In this document: positions 7,788 to 14,545 of the stretch, piece after piece
Layout of the letters: every line of letters starts with the position of its first letter
Position numbering within the stretch: position 1 is the stretch's first letter
Assembly: GCA_000436075.1 (NCBI GenBank)
Contig: FR884625.1
Coordinates: 12,154 to 32,275, forward strand
Origin: Eggerthella sp. CAG:209
GTDB taxonomy: Bacteria; Actinomycetota; Coriobacteriia; Coriobacteriales; Eggerthellaceae
Reading direction: 5' to 3'
Length of the DNA: 20,122 bases
Made by a program: the position numbers and the translations under genes
The notes under the pieces: model-generated
Database searches by the model: none
Seen by the model: only the letters and a program-made list of their open reading frames with translations
What the model was told of the DNA's origin: nothing

Positions 7788-7809
7788 GAAAATGCCCGCC
7801 CAGCGGGCA
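7788..7809 (-). terminator. Terminator-like hairpin between purN and purH
   Basis: A perfect 7-bp GC-rich stem (7793-7799 with 7803-7809) closes a 3-nt loop. On the minus strand it is followed by TTTTCAC. It starts 11 bp past the purN stop. It would end most purN transcripts unless purH has its own promoter or read-through is regulated. Confidence 0.6.
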
Positions 7810-7819
7810 GTACTGTTAG

Positions 7820-8452
7820 TTAGCTTGAAATGTGCACTTTACGCGTTTCGGGGCAAACGCCTACCCGCCCTTCGGCAAGAAGCTGGATCACGTGAGGATA
7901 CAGCTCATGCTCGGCCGAATGAATACGCTCTTCAAGAGCCTCGATGGGTTCACCTTCACGAACCTCAACAGGCTGCTGAGCGATGATGGGGCCCTTATCG
8001 TAATCGGCATTAGCGAAATGAACCGTAACGCCAGTTACCTTCACACCAAAATTGTATGCATCCTCAATGGCATGCGCGCCTTTGAAAGAAGGAAGCAGAG
8101 CGGGATGAAGGTTCACTACCCTATCAGGGAAAGCGTCGAGGATTTCCGCGGTAACCATACGCATGTAACCGGCCATAACCACGTATTCAGCACCAGCTTC
8201 CTTCAGGGCGTCAGCAATACGCTGGTTAGCCGCCGAAGTGTCGGCATACGCCTCGCGATTCATCACCAAGACGGGAATTCCTGCCTTTTTGGCACGTTCA
8301 ATGCCAAAAGCGTCAGGACGCGAAGAAACAACCAAGCTGATTTTCGCACTGAGCGTGCCTTCTTCAATATGGTCGATGAGCGATTGGAGGTTAGAGCCGC
8401 TACCGCTGATCAAAACGCCGATGTTCAACGGTTCTTGCACTTGAGCAATCAT
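7820..8452 (-). CDS. purN: Phosphoribosylglycinamide formyltransferase (GAR transformylase)
   Basis: Transfers a formyl group from 10-formyl-THF to GAR, the third step of purine synthesis. It is 210 aa from the chosen start. Near the N-terminus is the nucleotide-binding loop VLISGSGSNLQSLID (12-26). The catalytic triad is present as RVVNLHPALLPSFKG (Asn114, His116) and NADYDKGPI (Asp152). I start it at ATG 8452 because AAGGA sits 5 nt upstream. The frame continues 8 codons further to a TTG at 8476 without a matching site. It lies about 170 bp after purM and 118 bp before purH, with a hairpin on each side, so the pur genes here are a loosely spaced cluster rather than an overlapping operon. 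Confidence 0.95.
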   Translation of the reverse strand: MIAQVQEPLNIGVLISGSGSNLQSLIDHIEEGTLSAKISLVVSSRPDAFGIERAKKAGIPVLVMNREAYADTSAANQRIADALKEAGAEYVVMAGYMRMVTAEILDAFPDRVVNLHPALLPSFKGAHAIEDAYNFGVKVTGVTVHFANADYDKGPIIAQQPVEVREGEPIEALEERIHSAEHELYPHVIQLLAEGRVGVCPETRKVHISS

Positions 8453-8457
8453 GCCCT

Positions 8458-8462
8458 TCCTT
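8458..8462 (-). promoter_or_regulatory. Ribosome binding site deciding the purN start
   Basis: AAGGA on the minus strand, 5 nt before ATG 8452, inside the purine-rich stretch GAAAGGAAGGGC. It falls inside the longer TTG-initiated frame, which argues for the shorter protein. Confidence 0.7.
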
Positions 8463-8576
8463 TCGTTGCTAGGCAAGGCGTCGAAAAGACACCTTCATTT
8501 GTCGCTACCGCAATGAACGTACCAATCGATGCCCCGAAGTTGGAAAAGAACCCTTCGACGTGCATCGACCGGCATC

Positions 8577-8613
8577 AACATAAAGCGCGATTGGTCGCTT
8601 GAGCCAATCGCGC
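8577..8613 (-). terminator. Terminator-like hairpin after purM
   Basis: A perfect 10-bp stem (8585-8594 with 8604-8613) closes a 9-base loop. On the minus strand it is followed by TTTATGTT. It begins 11 bp after the purM stop. The remaining 120 bp to purN show no convincing promoter by eye. Confidence 0.65.
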
Positions 8614-8624
8614 ATAATGATTAC

Positions 8625-9779
8625 CTACTCTTCAGCAGACGGATTGTCGGCAAAGAGCTTTTCCTGATCAACATAGGCAACCTCGCCCGAGCCAGGAATG
8701 ATACGGCCTACAACGGTAGGTGTTTCACCCTCGGCTTCCAGGATGTCCATAACCCGATCAACCTTGGAAGGATCAACAACGAGAACCATGCCCAAGCCCA
8801 TATTGAAGGTCTTCAGGGCTTCGTGCTCATCGAGATGAGCCGCACGGCACACGAACGGGATAACCGGCGGCATGCTCCAGGTTCCCACATGAAGCTCTGC
8901 GTCCATGTTTTCGGGAAGCGCACGATTCAGGTTCTCAGTAATGCCGCCACCCGTAATGTGGGCAAGGGAACGAACGGCGCCAGGGAGCTGGCGCAGAACG
9001 GAGCGAACAGGCTTCACGTAGATGCGAGTGGGCTCGAGCAGCGCGTCGAGCACGCTCTGGCCGCCCAGAGACTCCTGAGGCATACGCAGCTCATAGAGCG
9101 TCTTACCGTCGGTAACCACCTTGCGAACCAAAGAATAGCCGTTGGAGTGAATGCCGGAGGAAGCCAGGCCGATAAGCACGTCGCCCTCCTGGACCTTAGC
9201 AGGATCGAGCATTTCAGGACGATCTACCACGCCTACGCAAAAACCGGAAAGGTCATACTCGTTGGGATCCATTACGCCAGGATGCTCAGCCATTTCGCCA
9301 CCGATAAGAGCAGCGCCCGACATCTGGCAGCCATCAGCAATGCCGGAAACGATTTCGGCAACCGCTTCGCTCTTAAGTTTTCCGATGGCAATGTAATCGA
9401 GGAAGAACAGGGGTTCAGCGCCTGTTGCAAGAATGTCGTTCACACACATGGCAACCAGGTCGATGCCCACGGTGTCATGCTTGCCAGCGAGCTTAGCCAG
9501 CTGAATCTTAGTGCCAACGCCGTCGGTACCGGAAACCAAAATCGGATCTGCCATGTTCTTCGCCACGTTGATGGAGAACAAGCCGCCGAAACCGCCGATA
9601 TCGCCGCGAACCTCATCGCGGTACGTGCGATGAACCGCATCCTTGATGGCGTCTACTGCACGGGCGCCCTCTGCCGTATCAACTCCCGCTTCGGCATAGG
9701 TGGTAGCGCCCTGAGCCGTCCAGCTGGGCCACTTGGTTTCATCGTTATCCATCGCGTTGACCTTAATGCGATCAGTCAT
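8625..9779 (-). CDS. purM: Phosphoribosylformylglycinamidine cyclo-ligase (AIR synthetase)
   Basis: ATP-dependent ring closure of FGAM to AIR, the fifth step of purine synthesis. It is 384 aa, somewhat longer than the usual roughly 345, because of an N-terminal lead of about 25 residues and a linker. The family core is clear: TYAEAGVDTAEGARAVDAI (27-45), GGFGGLFSI (62-70), the ATP/metal loop SGTDGVGTKI (83-92), GIDLVAMCVNDI (105-116), and ALIGGEMAEHPG (157-168). The ATG at 9779 has AGGAG 5 nt upstream. A second ATG at codon 10 has a weaker AAGG-type site and would give a more typical length. It follows purF by 93 bp. That gap holds two short inverted repeats (9801-9814 and 9831-9855) without good T tracts. 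Confidence 0.96.
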   Translation of the reverse strand: MTDRIKVNAMDNDETKWPSWTAQGATTYAEAGVDTAEGARAVDAIKDAVHRTYRDEVRGDIGGFGGLFSINVAKNMADPILVSGTDGVGTKIQLAKLAGKHDTVGIDLVAMCVNDILATGAEPLFFLDYIAIGKLKSEAVAEIVSGIADGCQMSGAALIGGEMAEHPGVMDPNEYDLSGFCVGVVDRPEMLDPAKVQEGDVLIGLASSGIHSNGYSLVRKVVTDGKTLYELRMPQESLGGQSVLDALLEPTRIYVKPVRSVLRQLPGAVRSLAHITGGGITENLNRALPENMDAELHVGTWSMPPVIPFVCRAAHLDEHEALKTFNMGLGMVLVVDPSKVDRVMDILEAEGETPTVVGRIIPGSGEVAYVDQEKLFADNPSAEE

Positions 9780-9872
9780 AGCATCTCCTGGAACTCAAAT
9801 CCCCTGTTCGGGGGCTTACAAACAACGTATTGCCATAATTTGAGGCACTATGGCATGCCTTCGAGCTGGCCG

Positions 9873-11330
9873 CTAATCGAGCACTGCCTTCCCTTCGGGA
9901 AGAAAGCTCTTGGCCTTCATGGTATCAGGAATATCCACAGGGTATTCGCCGGTAAAGCAAGCGTCACAGAAACCAGGGTGTTCGCACTGAATTGCCTCGT
10001 GAAGGCCCTCAACTGAAATAAACGCAAGCGAATCACAGCCGATGAAATCGCACATTTCCTGATTGGTCATGTTTGCAGCGATAAGCTGATCCTGCGTGTC
10101 GGTATCAATACCGTAGAAGCAAGGCCAACGGGTTTCAGGCGAAACAATACGCAGGTGAACTTCCTTGGCACCTGCGCTTCGCAGCATGTCAACCAGCTTC
10201 TTAGAGGTGTTGCCGCGGACGATAGAGTCGTCGATAACCACCAAACGCTGGCCTGAAATTACAGACGGGAGCGGATTCAGCTTCAAGCGAATGCCAAGCT
10301 GGCGCATCTCATCGGTAGGTTGAATGAACGTACGGCCGACATAGCGATTTTTAACGATGCCGTTGCAATAAGGGATGCCGCTCTCCAAAGCGTAGCCCAT
10401 AGCAGAAGGCAAACCAGAATCGGGAACGCCCACAACAAGGTCGGCATCGATCGGAGCCTCGCGCGCAAGGATACGTCCCATCTGACGGCGGGCAACGTAT
10501 ACGCTCTGTCCATCCATCACGGAATCGGGACGAGCGAAATACACGTATTCGAAAATGCAGCTAGCGCGCTTCTTGGGCTCAACGCCCATCTCGGAGATCA
10601 TGCCATCTTTGCCGAAGCGGATAATCTCGCCAGGGGCAACTTCACGCATAAGCTCCGCGCCCACAATATCAAGACCACAGGTTTCGGAAGAAACAACCCA
10701 TCCACGATTGTTGGGCAACTTACCTACAACCAGAGGACGAATGCCGTTTGGATCGCGGAAAGCGTAAAGATGGTCGGGGCTTGCCAGCAGCATAGCGTAA
10801 GCGCCCTTGATCATTTTCATGGCCATACGAATACCCGCACGAAGGGAATTCGTGGTTTTAGTTACCTCGCCAATGATCTTCGCTGCTGCTTCCGAGTCGG
10901 TGCCCGCACGCAGATGAACACCGTAATCAATGATTTTCGCCTTGAGGTAATTGGTGTTCACCAACGTTCCGTTGTGGGCAAGCGCAATAAGCACTTCATC
11001 GATTGCCGAGATATGGGGCTGTGCCGCTTCCCACGAATCGACACCGCCGCTCGTGGAGTAGCGAACATGACCAATAGCCAAATCGCCCTTCAACGCAGAA
11101 AGGTCGCCTTCGGTAAATGCCTGGGTCACCAAGCCCAGATCCTTGGAAGCCATGATGGTGGCACCATCGCCAACGGCAATGCCGGCAGATTCCTGCCCAC
11201 GGTGCTGCAACGCCTGCAAACCGAAGCAGGTCATGCGCGCTACATCTTCACCAGGTGCGTAAATGCCAAAAACACCGCACTCTTCTTCCATTCTGTCGGG
11301 GCGCTCTCCGGGAAACACCGACATGCTCAT
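9873..11330 (-). CDS. purF: Amidophosphoribosyltransferase (glutamine PRPP amidotransferase)
   Basis: Commits PRPP to purine synthesis by replacing pyrophosphate with ammonia from glutamine. It is 485 aa. It has a 17-residue propeptide ending before the Ntn nucleophile Cys18 in EEECGVFGIY, so self-cleavage is expected. The glutaminase domain shows LQHRGQESAG (41-50) and GHVRYSTSG (87-95). The transferase domain shows the PRPP loop VVIDDSIVRGNTSKK (364-378). All four cysteines of the Bacillus-type [4Fe-4S] cluster are present (C258, C404, C455, C458), making this the oxygen-sensitive PurF class and fitting an anaerobe. The ATG follows the sortase stop codon with no gap (TAGATG), and its GAGGAGG ribosome site lies within the sortase coding end. 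The two genes must therefore share a transcript. Confidence 0.97.
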   Translation of the reverse strand: MSMSVFPGERPDRMEEECGVFGIYAPGEDVARMTCFGLQALQHRGQESAGIAVGDGATIMASKDLGLVTQAFTEGDLSALKGDLAIGHVRYSTSGGVDSWEAAQPHISAIDEVLIALAHNGTLVNTNYLKAKIIDYGVHLRAGTDSEAAAKIIGEVTKTTNSLRAGIRMAMKMIKGAYAMLLASPDHLYAFRDPNGIRPLVVGKLPNNRGWVVSSETCGLDIVGAELMREVAPGEIIRFGKDGMISEMGVEPKKRASCIFEYVYFARPDSVMDGQSVYVARRQMGRILAREAPIDADLVVGVPDSGLPSAMGYALESGIPYCNGIVKNRYVGRTFIQPTDEMRQLGIRLKLNPLPSVISGQRLVVIDDSIVRGNTSKKLVDMLRSAGAKEVHLRIVSPETRWPCFYGIDTDTQDQLIAANMTNQEMCDFIGCDSLAFISVEGLHEAIQCEHPGFCDACFTGEYPVDIPDTMKAKSFLPEGKAVLD

Positions 11331-12350
11331 CTATGCAGCCTCCTCATATTTGCGATCCATGACCGCGTCCTGACTTGACGAAAGACCAGTTGTCCCCGAG
11401 GTGCTCGAGCTCAGGTAAGGGTCGTTTGCTGCCGTGGTTTCCACCACAGCGGCAAACAGCACCGCACGGCCGTCGTTTTGCGAATACTCGCAGGTAGAAA
11501 ACAGCACTGACTGCTTGATATCGGTAGCGGTCAGCGTGTCCCCCTTCTGGCTTACCACGCTGCGGTTAAGCTTGTCCTGCACGTATGCCTGGTAACTTGC
11601 GTCGTTGGTAAACGACGTCTGAACGATGGCGTCGCTGCCTGTTGTTTTTACCAAAGCAAACGTTTTAAGGCGATAATTGCCCTGTGGGGTTAACACGTAG
11701 ATATCGCGATGCGAATCAAAGGTATTCTGGTCCTCGAAATCGGCCAAAGAAGCAAACATCGAACCATCGTTCATGTGGTGGCCGTATAGCGCATTGTTCT
11801 GATCGGATAAATCGCTGGTATTGGAGGCATCCAAGAAGATGGTACCTGCCGAAGCAAGCCACCCGGTAGATCCATCAAAAGCTTTATGCAAGTATTCCTG
11901 ATTATCAAACCCTTGAACCACAGGATAATTGATGGGCGTACCAGGTACGTATACCCACGCTACGATGTCGGGGTTGATAGCGCGCAAACCATCCCAATCA
12001 ACTTTCAGGTCGGAAAGAGCAAGATTGGAATTGTCATCCACCTCTGCATATTCTTCCAGGCCACTGTAAGCGTTTTGCTGCGCCCAGTACTGATAGCCGA
12101 TAGCGCCCAAGGCAGCTAAAGCGCCCACAAACACTACGATGGAAACAATAAACACCACACGCCATATGCCGCCCTTTTTGCTTTGGCTTGCGCGCGCAGC
12201 TGAACCGTAGGAATCGCGGCTGTACTGGGAAATGCTCTGGCTGGAAGGAACCTGTTGGGAACGATACGTAGCAGGCAGGGTGCTCTGAGAGCGTTGCGGA
12301 GCAGCATGGGACCCCCGCGATGGACCGCGTCTGTTTGCGCCTTTTGGCAT
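11331..12350 (-). CDS. Class B-like sortase
   Basis: A membrane-anchored cysteine transpeptidase of 339 aa. Residues 1-60 form a Ser/Gln/Arg-rich cytoplasmic lead, one membrane segment spans about 62-86, and the sortase barrel is about 115-305. Catalytic residues are visible: His191 in ALYGHHMNDGSMF, Cys287 in LFSTCEYS, and Arg295 in NDGRAVLFA. The SMFASL segment after the His motif and the STCEY context resemble class B more than class A or E. A Ser/Thr-rich tail of about 35 residues follows the barrel, which is unusual. The ATG has GAAGGTGG upstream. No LPXTG-like or NPQTN substrate gene is nearby; instead the stop codon abuts purF. The sorting substrate is unknown, and a pilin-type role is less likely without pilin neighbours. 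Confidence 0.92.
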   Translation of the reverse strand: MPKGANRRGPSRGSHAAPQRSQSTLPATYRSQQVPSSQSISQYSRDSYGSAARASQSKKGGIWRVVFIVSIVVFVGALAALGAIGYQYWAQQNAYSGLEEYAEVDDNSNLALSDLKVDWDGLRAINPDIVAWVYVPGTPINYPVVQGFDNQEYLHKAFDGSTGWLASAGTIFLDASNTSDLSDQNNALYGHHMNDGSMFASLADFEDQNTFDSHRDIYVLTPQGNYRLKTFALVKTTGSDAIVQTSFTNDASYQAYVQDKLNRSVVSQKGDTLTATDIKQSVLFSTCEYSQNDGRAVLFAAVVETTAANDPYLSSSTSGTTGLSSSQDAVMDRKYEEAA

Positions 12351-12387
12351 GAACCACCTTCACACATTTGGCTCTGAAACGAACTGC

Positions 12388-12425
12388 CATCGCAGCATGC
12401 AACGCAGCGATGTAACTAAACTATA
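12388..12425 (-). promoter_or_regulatory. Possible promoter and leader hairpin of sortase-purF
   Basis: The minus strand shows TATAGT (12420-12425) as a possible -10, without a good -35 because that region is the ppk2 terminator. Just downstream, CATCGC (12407-12412) and GCGATG (12388-12393) could form a leader stem with a 13-nt loop. The two elements would fit a leader of about 65 nt. By-eye evidence only. Confidence 0.25.
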
Positions 12426-12430
12426 GTAAC

Positions 12431-12471
12431 AAAAAGAAATCCCTCATACGAAGATTCGTAAGAGGGATTTC
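12431..12471 (-). terminator. Rho-independent terminator after the ppk2-type gene
   Basis: A 10-bp stem (12436-12445 with 12462-12471), one T-T mismatch, then 5 more bp (12447-12451 with 12456-12460) close a 4-nt loop. On the minus strand it is followed by TTTTTG. It lies about 170 bp past the polyP:AMP phosphotransferase stop and 81 bp before the sortase start, so it insulates the two. Confidence 0.88.
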
Positions 12472-12642
12472 AAACGTTCTGCCAACAAGCAGAAAAAGCA
12501 AGTGAGCGGGTTAACGATCAGCCCGCAGAAGCAACCCACAACGCACCGCGCTCGCCCGCTCCGTCAACTCTTCGAGCAAGGCTGGAGCAGACCATTAATG
12601 CCAAAGCGGCATCCCGGCAGCAATCGCAGCTTCTATACCGAG
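12472..12642. other. Non-coding stretch downstream of the ppk2-type gene
   Basis: 171 bp between the ppk2-type stop and its strong terminator. One hairpin is visible (GCGGG 12506-12510 with CCCGC 12522-12526) with a T5 run 8 nt beyond it on the minus strand. No tRNA, credible ORF with a ribosome site, or repeat was found. It would be transcribed as a long 3' UTR. Confidence 0.5.
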
Positions 12643-14343
12643 CTAAAACAGCCCCAACCGCTTTTCAATGGCCTCGTTGATGATACGCAGTGCCTTCACG
12701 CGGGCGTAATACTTATCGTCGCTTTCCAAGATTATCCAAGGTGCGTTGTGCGTAGAAGTAAGGCGGAACATGTCGTCTACCGCCGCACGATACTGGGGGT
12801 ACTTGTCGCGGTTGCGCCAATCCTCTGCGGTAATCTTCCAGCGTTTCGCAGGATTGCTTTCACGCGCCTCAAAACGCTGAAGCTGCGTTTCTGGGGAAAC
12901 GTCCACCCAAAACTTAAGCAGGATGGCACCCCAGTCAACCATGTCGCGCTCGAACTCGTTGATTTCCTCGTATGCACGGCTCCATTGGTCGGTGCTGGCA
13001 AAACCCTCAACGCGCTCAACCAACACACGGCCGTACCAACTGCGATCATAAATGCCTACATGCCCCGCCTTCGGCAAGCGCGTCCAATAGCGCCACAGAT
13101 GAGGGTGCAGCAGTTCGGGCTTCGTAGGTGCCGGACTGGGGAAAATGGTGTACGAACGCGCATCCAACGCCTGCGCCACACGCTTGATGCTGCCACCTTT
13201 TCCAGCCGCATCCCAACCTTCATACATGATCATCATGGGTACGCGCCTAATGTACATTTCCAGCTCGATACGACGAAGACGTTCCTGTTCGGCTTTCAGC
13301 TGAAGCTTGTACTCGTCGTGAGTTAGAGCAAGCGAATGATCTACCTCATCAAGCGAAGGTATATGCGCACTAGGGATAAAGCGTGTCATCGTGGGCGCAT
13401 GAGCGCTCATCGCTGCGGCCTCATGTTCTGCCTGCAAGCGCAGAAGCTGATTTTCCTCGTCGGAGCGTTCGCGCTCATCGTCTGCAACCGAACCAGCAAC
13501 GGCAGCAGCAGAGTTTTCCTTTGCCTTCGCTTCCGCTTCCAAAGCGGCATTGTTCTTCGGCCTGGAGAGCTCGCGTTCCAAGGCGGTTACCAACGTTTGG
13601 GCAACGCTCAGGTTTACCCGACGATGATCGGAGGCATCAAGCAGGATCCAGGGGGCAGCCTTGAAGTTAGAGCGCTTCAGCATCTCGTCATAAACACGGT
13701 AAGACTGGCTATAGTGCTCGAGCTGTTCAAGATCGCTCTGGGTCACGCGCCACTTGGTTGCAGGGTCGCTATATAAACCCACCAAACGCTCGCGTTGGGT
13801 CTGCTCGGAGATATGCAAGAAGAATTTGATTACCAGATAGCCATCGTTGCGCAGCTGTGTTTCGAAGTCTTCAATCGAGGGAAGCATGCGTGCCGTATGA
13901 GCCTCAACCGCAGCGCGTTCTTTCTTGGAAAGCTTTCCCTTCTTTGGGAGCATGTTGATCACATGCTGCGCCGCCACCGAATACCAACCGCGATCATAGA
14001 ACGTCATACTTCCACGCTGACCAAGCGCTTTCCAAAACTGCTGCATAACAGGGAAATAGCCAGTGGAGCCGAACTCTTCGCTCAAAACGTTTTCGGCTTC
14101 TTCGCCTTCGAAATCTTCCGTAACGTATACCGAAGTGTCGCGCGCATCCAAGTGATACAGCAAATCTGAGATTCGACTGCCCTTCCCGGCGCCCTTCCAT
14201 CCCTCGAACAGCACTACCACGCCAAGCTCCTGGCGCTTCGCTTCCTGCTGAAGCACGACCAGCTTGTTGATCAATTCTTTGAAGCGGACTTTATATTCCT
14301 TTTTGGACACCTTCTGAGAACCCAAACGAACCGTATCAAGCAT
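12643..14343 (-). CDS. Two-domain polyphosphate:AMP phosphotransferase (class II PPK2)
   Basis: Uses polyP to phosphorylate AMP to ADP (PAP activity, PPK2 superfamily). It is 566 aa with two tandem kinase-like domains. Domain 1 (about 14-262) has Walker A GWKGAGKGSR (48-57) and a lid/Walker B FYDRGWYS (115-122). Domain 2 (about 340-566) has GWDAAGKGGS (376-385) and IYDRSWYGRVLVERVEGF (431-448). Domain 2 keeps the GWDAAGKGG form with its aspartate and is probably the main catalytic half; domain 1 has Lys-Gly there. An Ala/Glu-rich linker (about 262-345) makes it longer than the roughly 500-aa norm for PAP proteins. The ATG has GAGGGGG 7 nt upstream. It is divergent from ppx, with ppk1 next. 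Known family chemistry supports AMP as acceptor, but nucleoside choice is not provable from sequence. Confidence 0.93.
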   Translation of the reverse strand: MLDTVRLGSQKVSKKEYKVRFKELINKLVVLQQEAKRQELGVVVLFEGWKGAGKGSRISDLLYHLDARDTSVYVTEDFEGEEAENVLSEEFGSTGYFPVMQQFWKALGQRGSMTFYDRGWYSVAAQHVINMLPKKGKLSKKERAAVEAHTARMLPSIEDFETQLRNDGYLVIKFFLHISEQTQRERLVGLYSDPATKWRVTQSDLEQLEHYSQSYRVYDEMLKRSNFKAAPWILLDASDHRRVNLSVAQTLVTALERELSRPKNNAALEAEAKAKENSAAAVAGSVADDERERSDEENQLLRLQAEHEAAAMSAHAPTMTRFIPSAHIPSLDEVDHSLALTHDEYKLQLKAEQERLRRIELEMYIRRVPMMIMYEGWDAAGKGGSIKRVAQALDARSYTIFPSPAPTKPELLHPHLWRYWTRLPKAGHVGIYDRSWYGRVLVERVEGFASTDQWSRAYEEINEFERDMVDWGAILLKFWVDVSPETQLQRFEARESNPAKRWKITAEDWRNRDKYPQYRAAVDDMFRLTSTHNAPWIILESDDKYYARVKALRIINEAIEKRLGLF

Positions 14344-14424
14344 CGCGAAACCCCCTCTATCCTATGCCACGCCAGTCCCCACTGCACCGCTACTTGCCTA
14401 CACAGCATGCAACGCACCTGGCAA

Positions 14425-14441
14425 ATGACAGAAAAATGTTA
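14425..14441 (-). promoter_or_regulatory. Possible Pho-type direct repeat in the ppk2-ppx divergent region
   Basis: The minus strand reads TTAACA-N5-CTGTCA, two hexamers with 11-bp periodicity. TTAACA matches the Bacillus PhoP-box repeat and CTGTCA the E. coli PhoB half-site. An adjacent imperfect palindrome (ATAAC/GTTAT, 14443-14454) lies toward ppx. The location between two polyP genes makes phosphate control plausible, but the match is short. Confidence 0.3.
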
Positions 14442-14486
14442 AATAACACGTTATAGGCGATGCTACCCCACTTCCCAATGCGCGAA

Positions 14487-14492
14487 TATAGT
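14487..14492 (+). promoter_or_regulatory. Possible -10 of the ppx promoter
   Basis: TATAGT on the plus strand, about 54 bp before the ppx start. No recognisable -35 lies 16-18 bp upstream, so if used it would be weak or activator-dependent. Confidence 0.25.
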
Positions 14493-14532
14493 TAAATCAA
14501 ATGATGTGTTCGAAAGCACCAGATTTAACAAC

Positions 14533-14538
14533 AAGGAG
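14533..14538 (+). promoter_or_regulatory. Ribosome binding site deciding the ppx start
   Basis: AAGGAG, 7 nt before ATG 14546. The frame is open 15 codons further to ATG 14501, but that region lacks a ribosome site and family similarity begins at SRYGIIDLGSNT. Confidence 0.85.
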
Positions 14539-14545
14539 CTATGAA

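Noticed and set aside
6718..7986. A 422-codon plus-strand open frame opposite purH and purN
   Set aside because: Shadow of purH with its clear catalytic motifs; no family signature or ribosome site.
8529..10016. A 495-codon plus-strand open frame opposite purM and the purF 3' end
   Set aside because: It crosses two real genes and their intergenic hairpins, has no recognisable motif, and is explained by codon bias of the minus-strand genes.
10320..11378. A 352-codon plus-strand open frame opposite purF
   Set aside because: Shadow of purF, which has a complete set of catalytic and Fe-S residues.
12472..12642. A hidden tRNA or small RNA gene in the gap after the ppk2-type gene
   Set aside because: No cloverleaf arms or T-loop consensus found on either strand; only one short hairpin.
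12502..13326. A plus-strand open frame starting in the gap after the ppk2-type gene
   Set aside because: It begins in non-coding DNA but most of it is opposite the phosphotransferase. Its sequence is basic and low in motif content, with no ribosome site.
14501..14545. A longer ppx start 15 codons upstream
   Set aside because: No ribosome site there, while ATG 14546 has AAGGAG at ideal spacing and family similarity begins at it.
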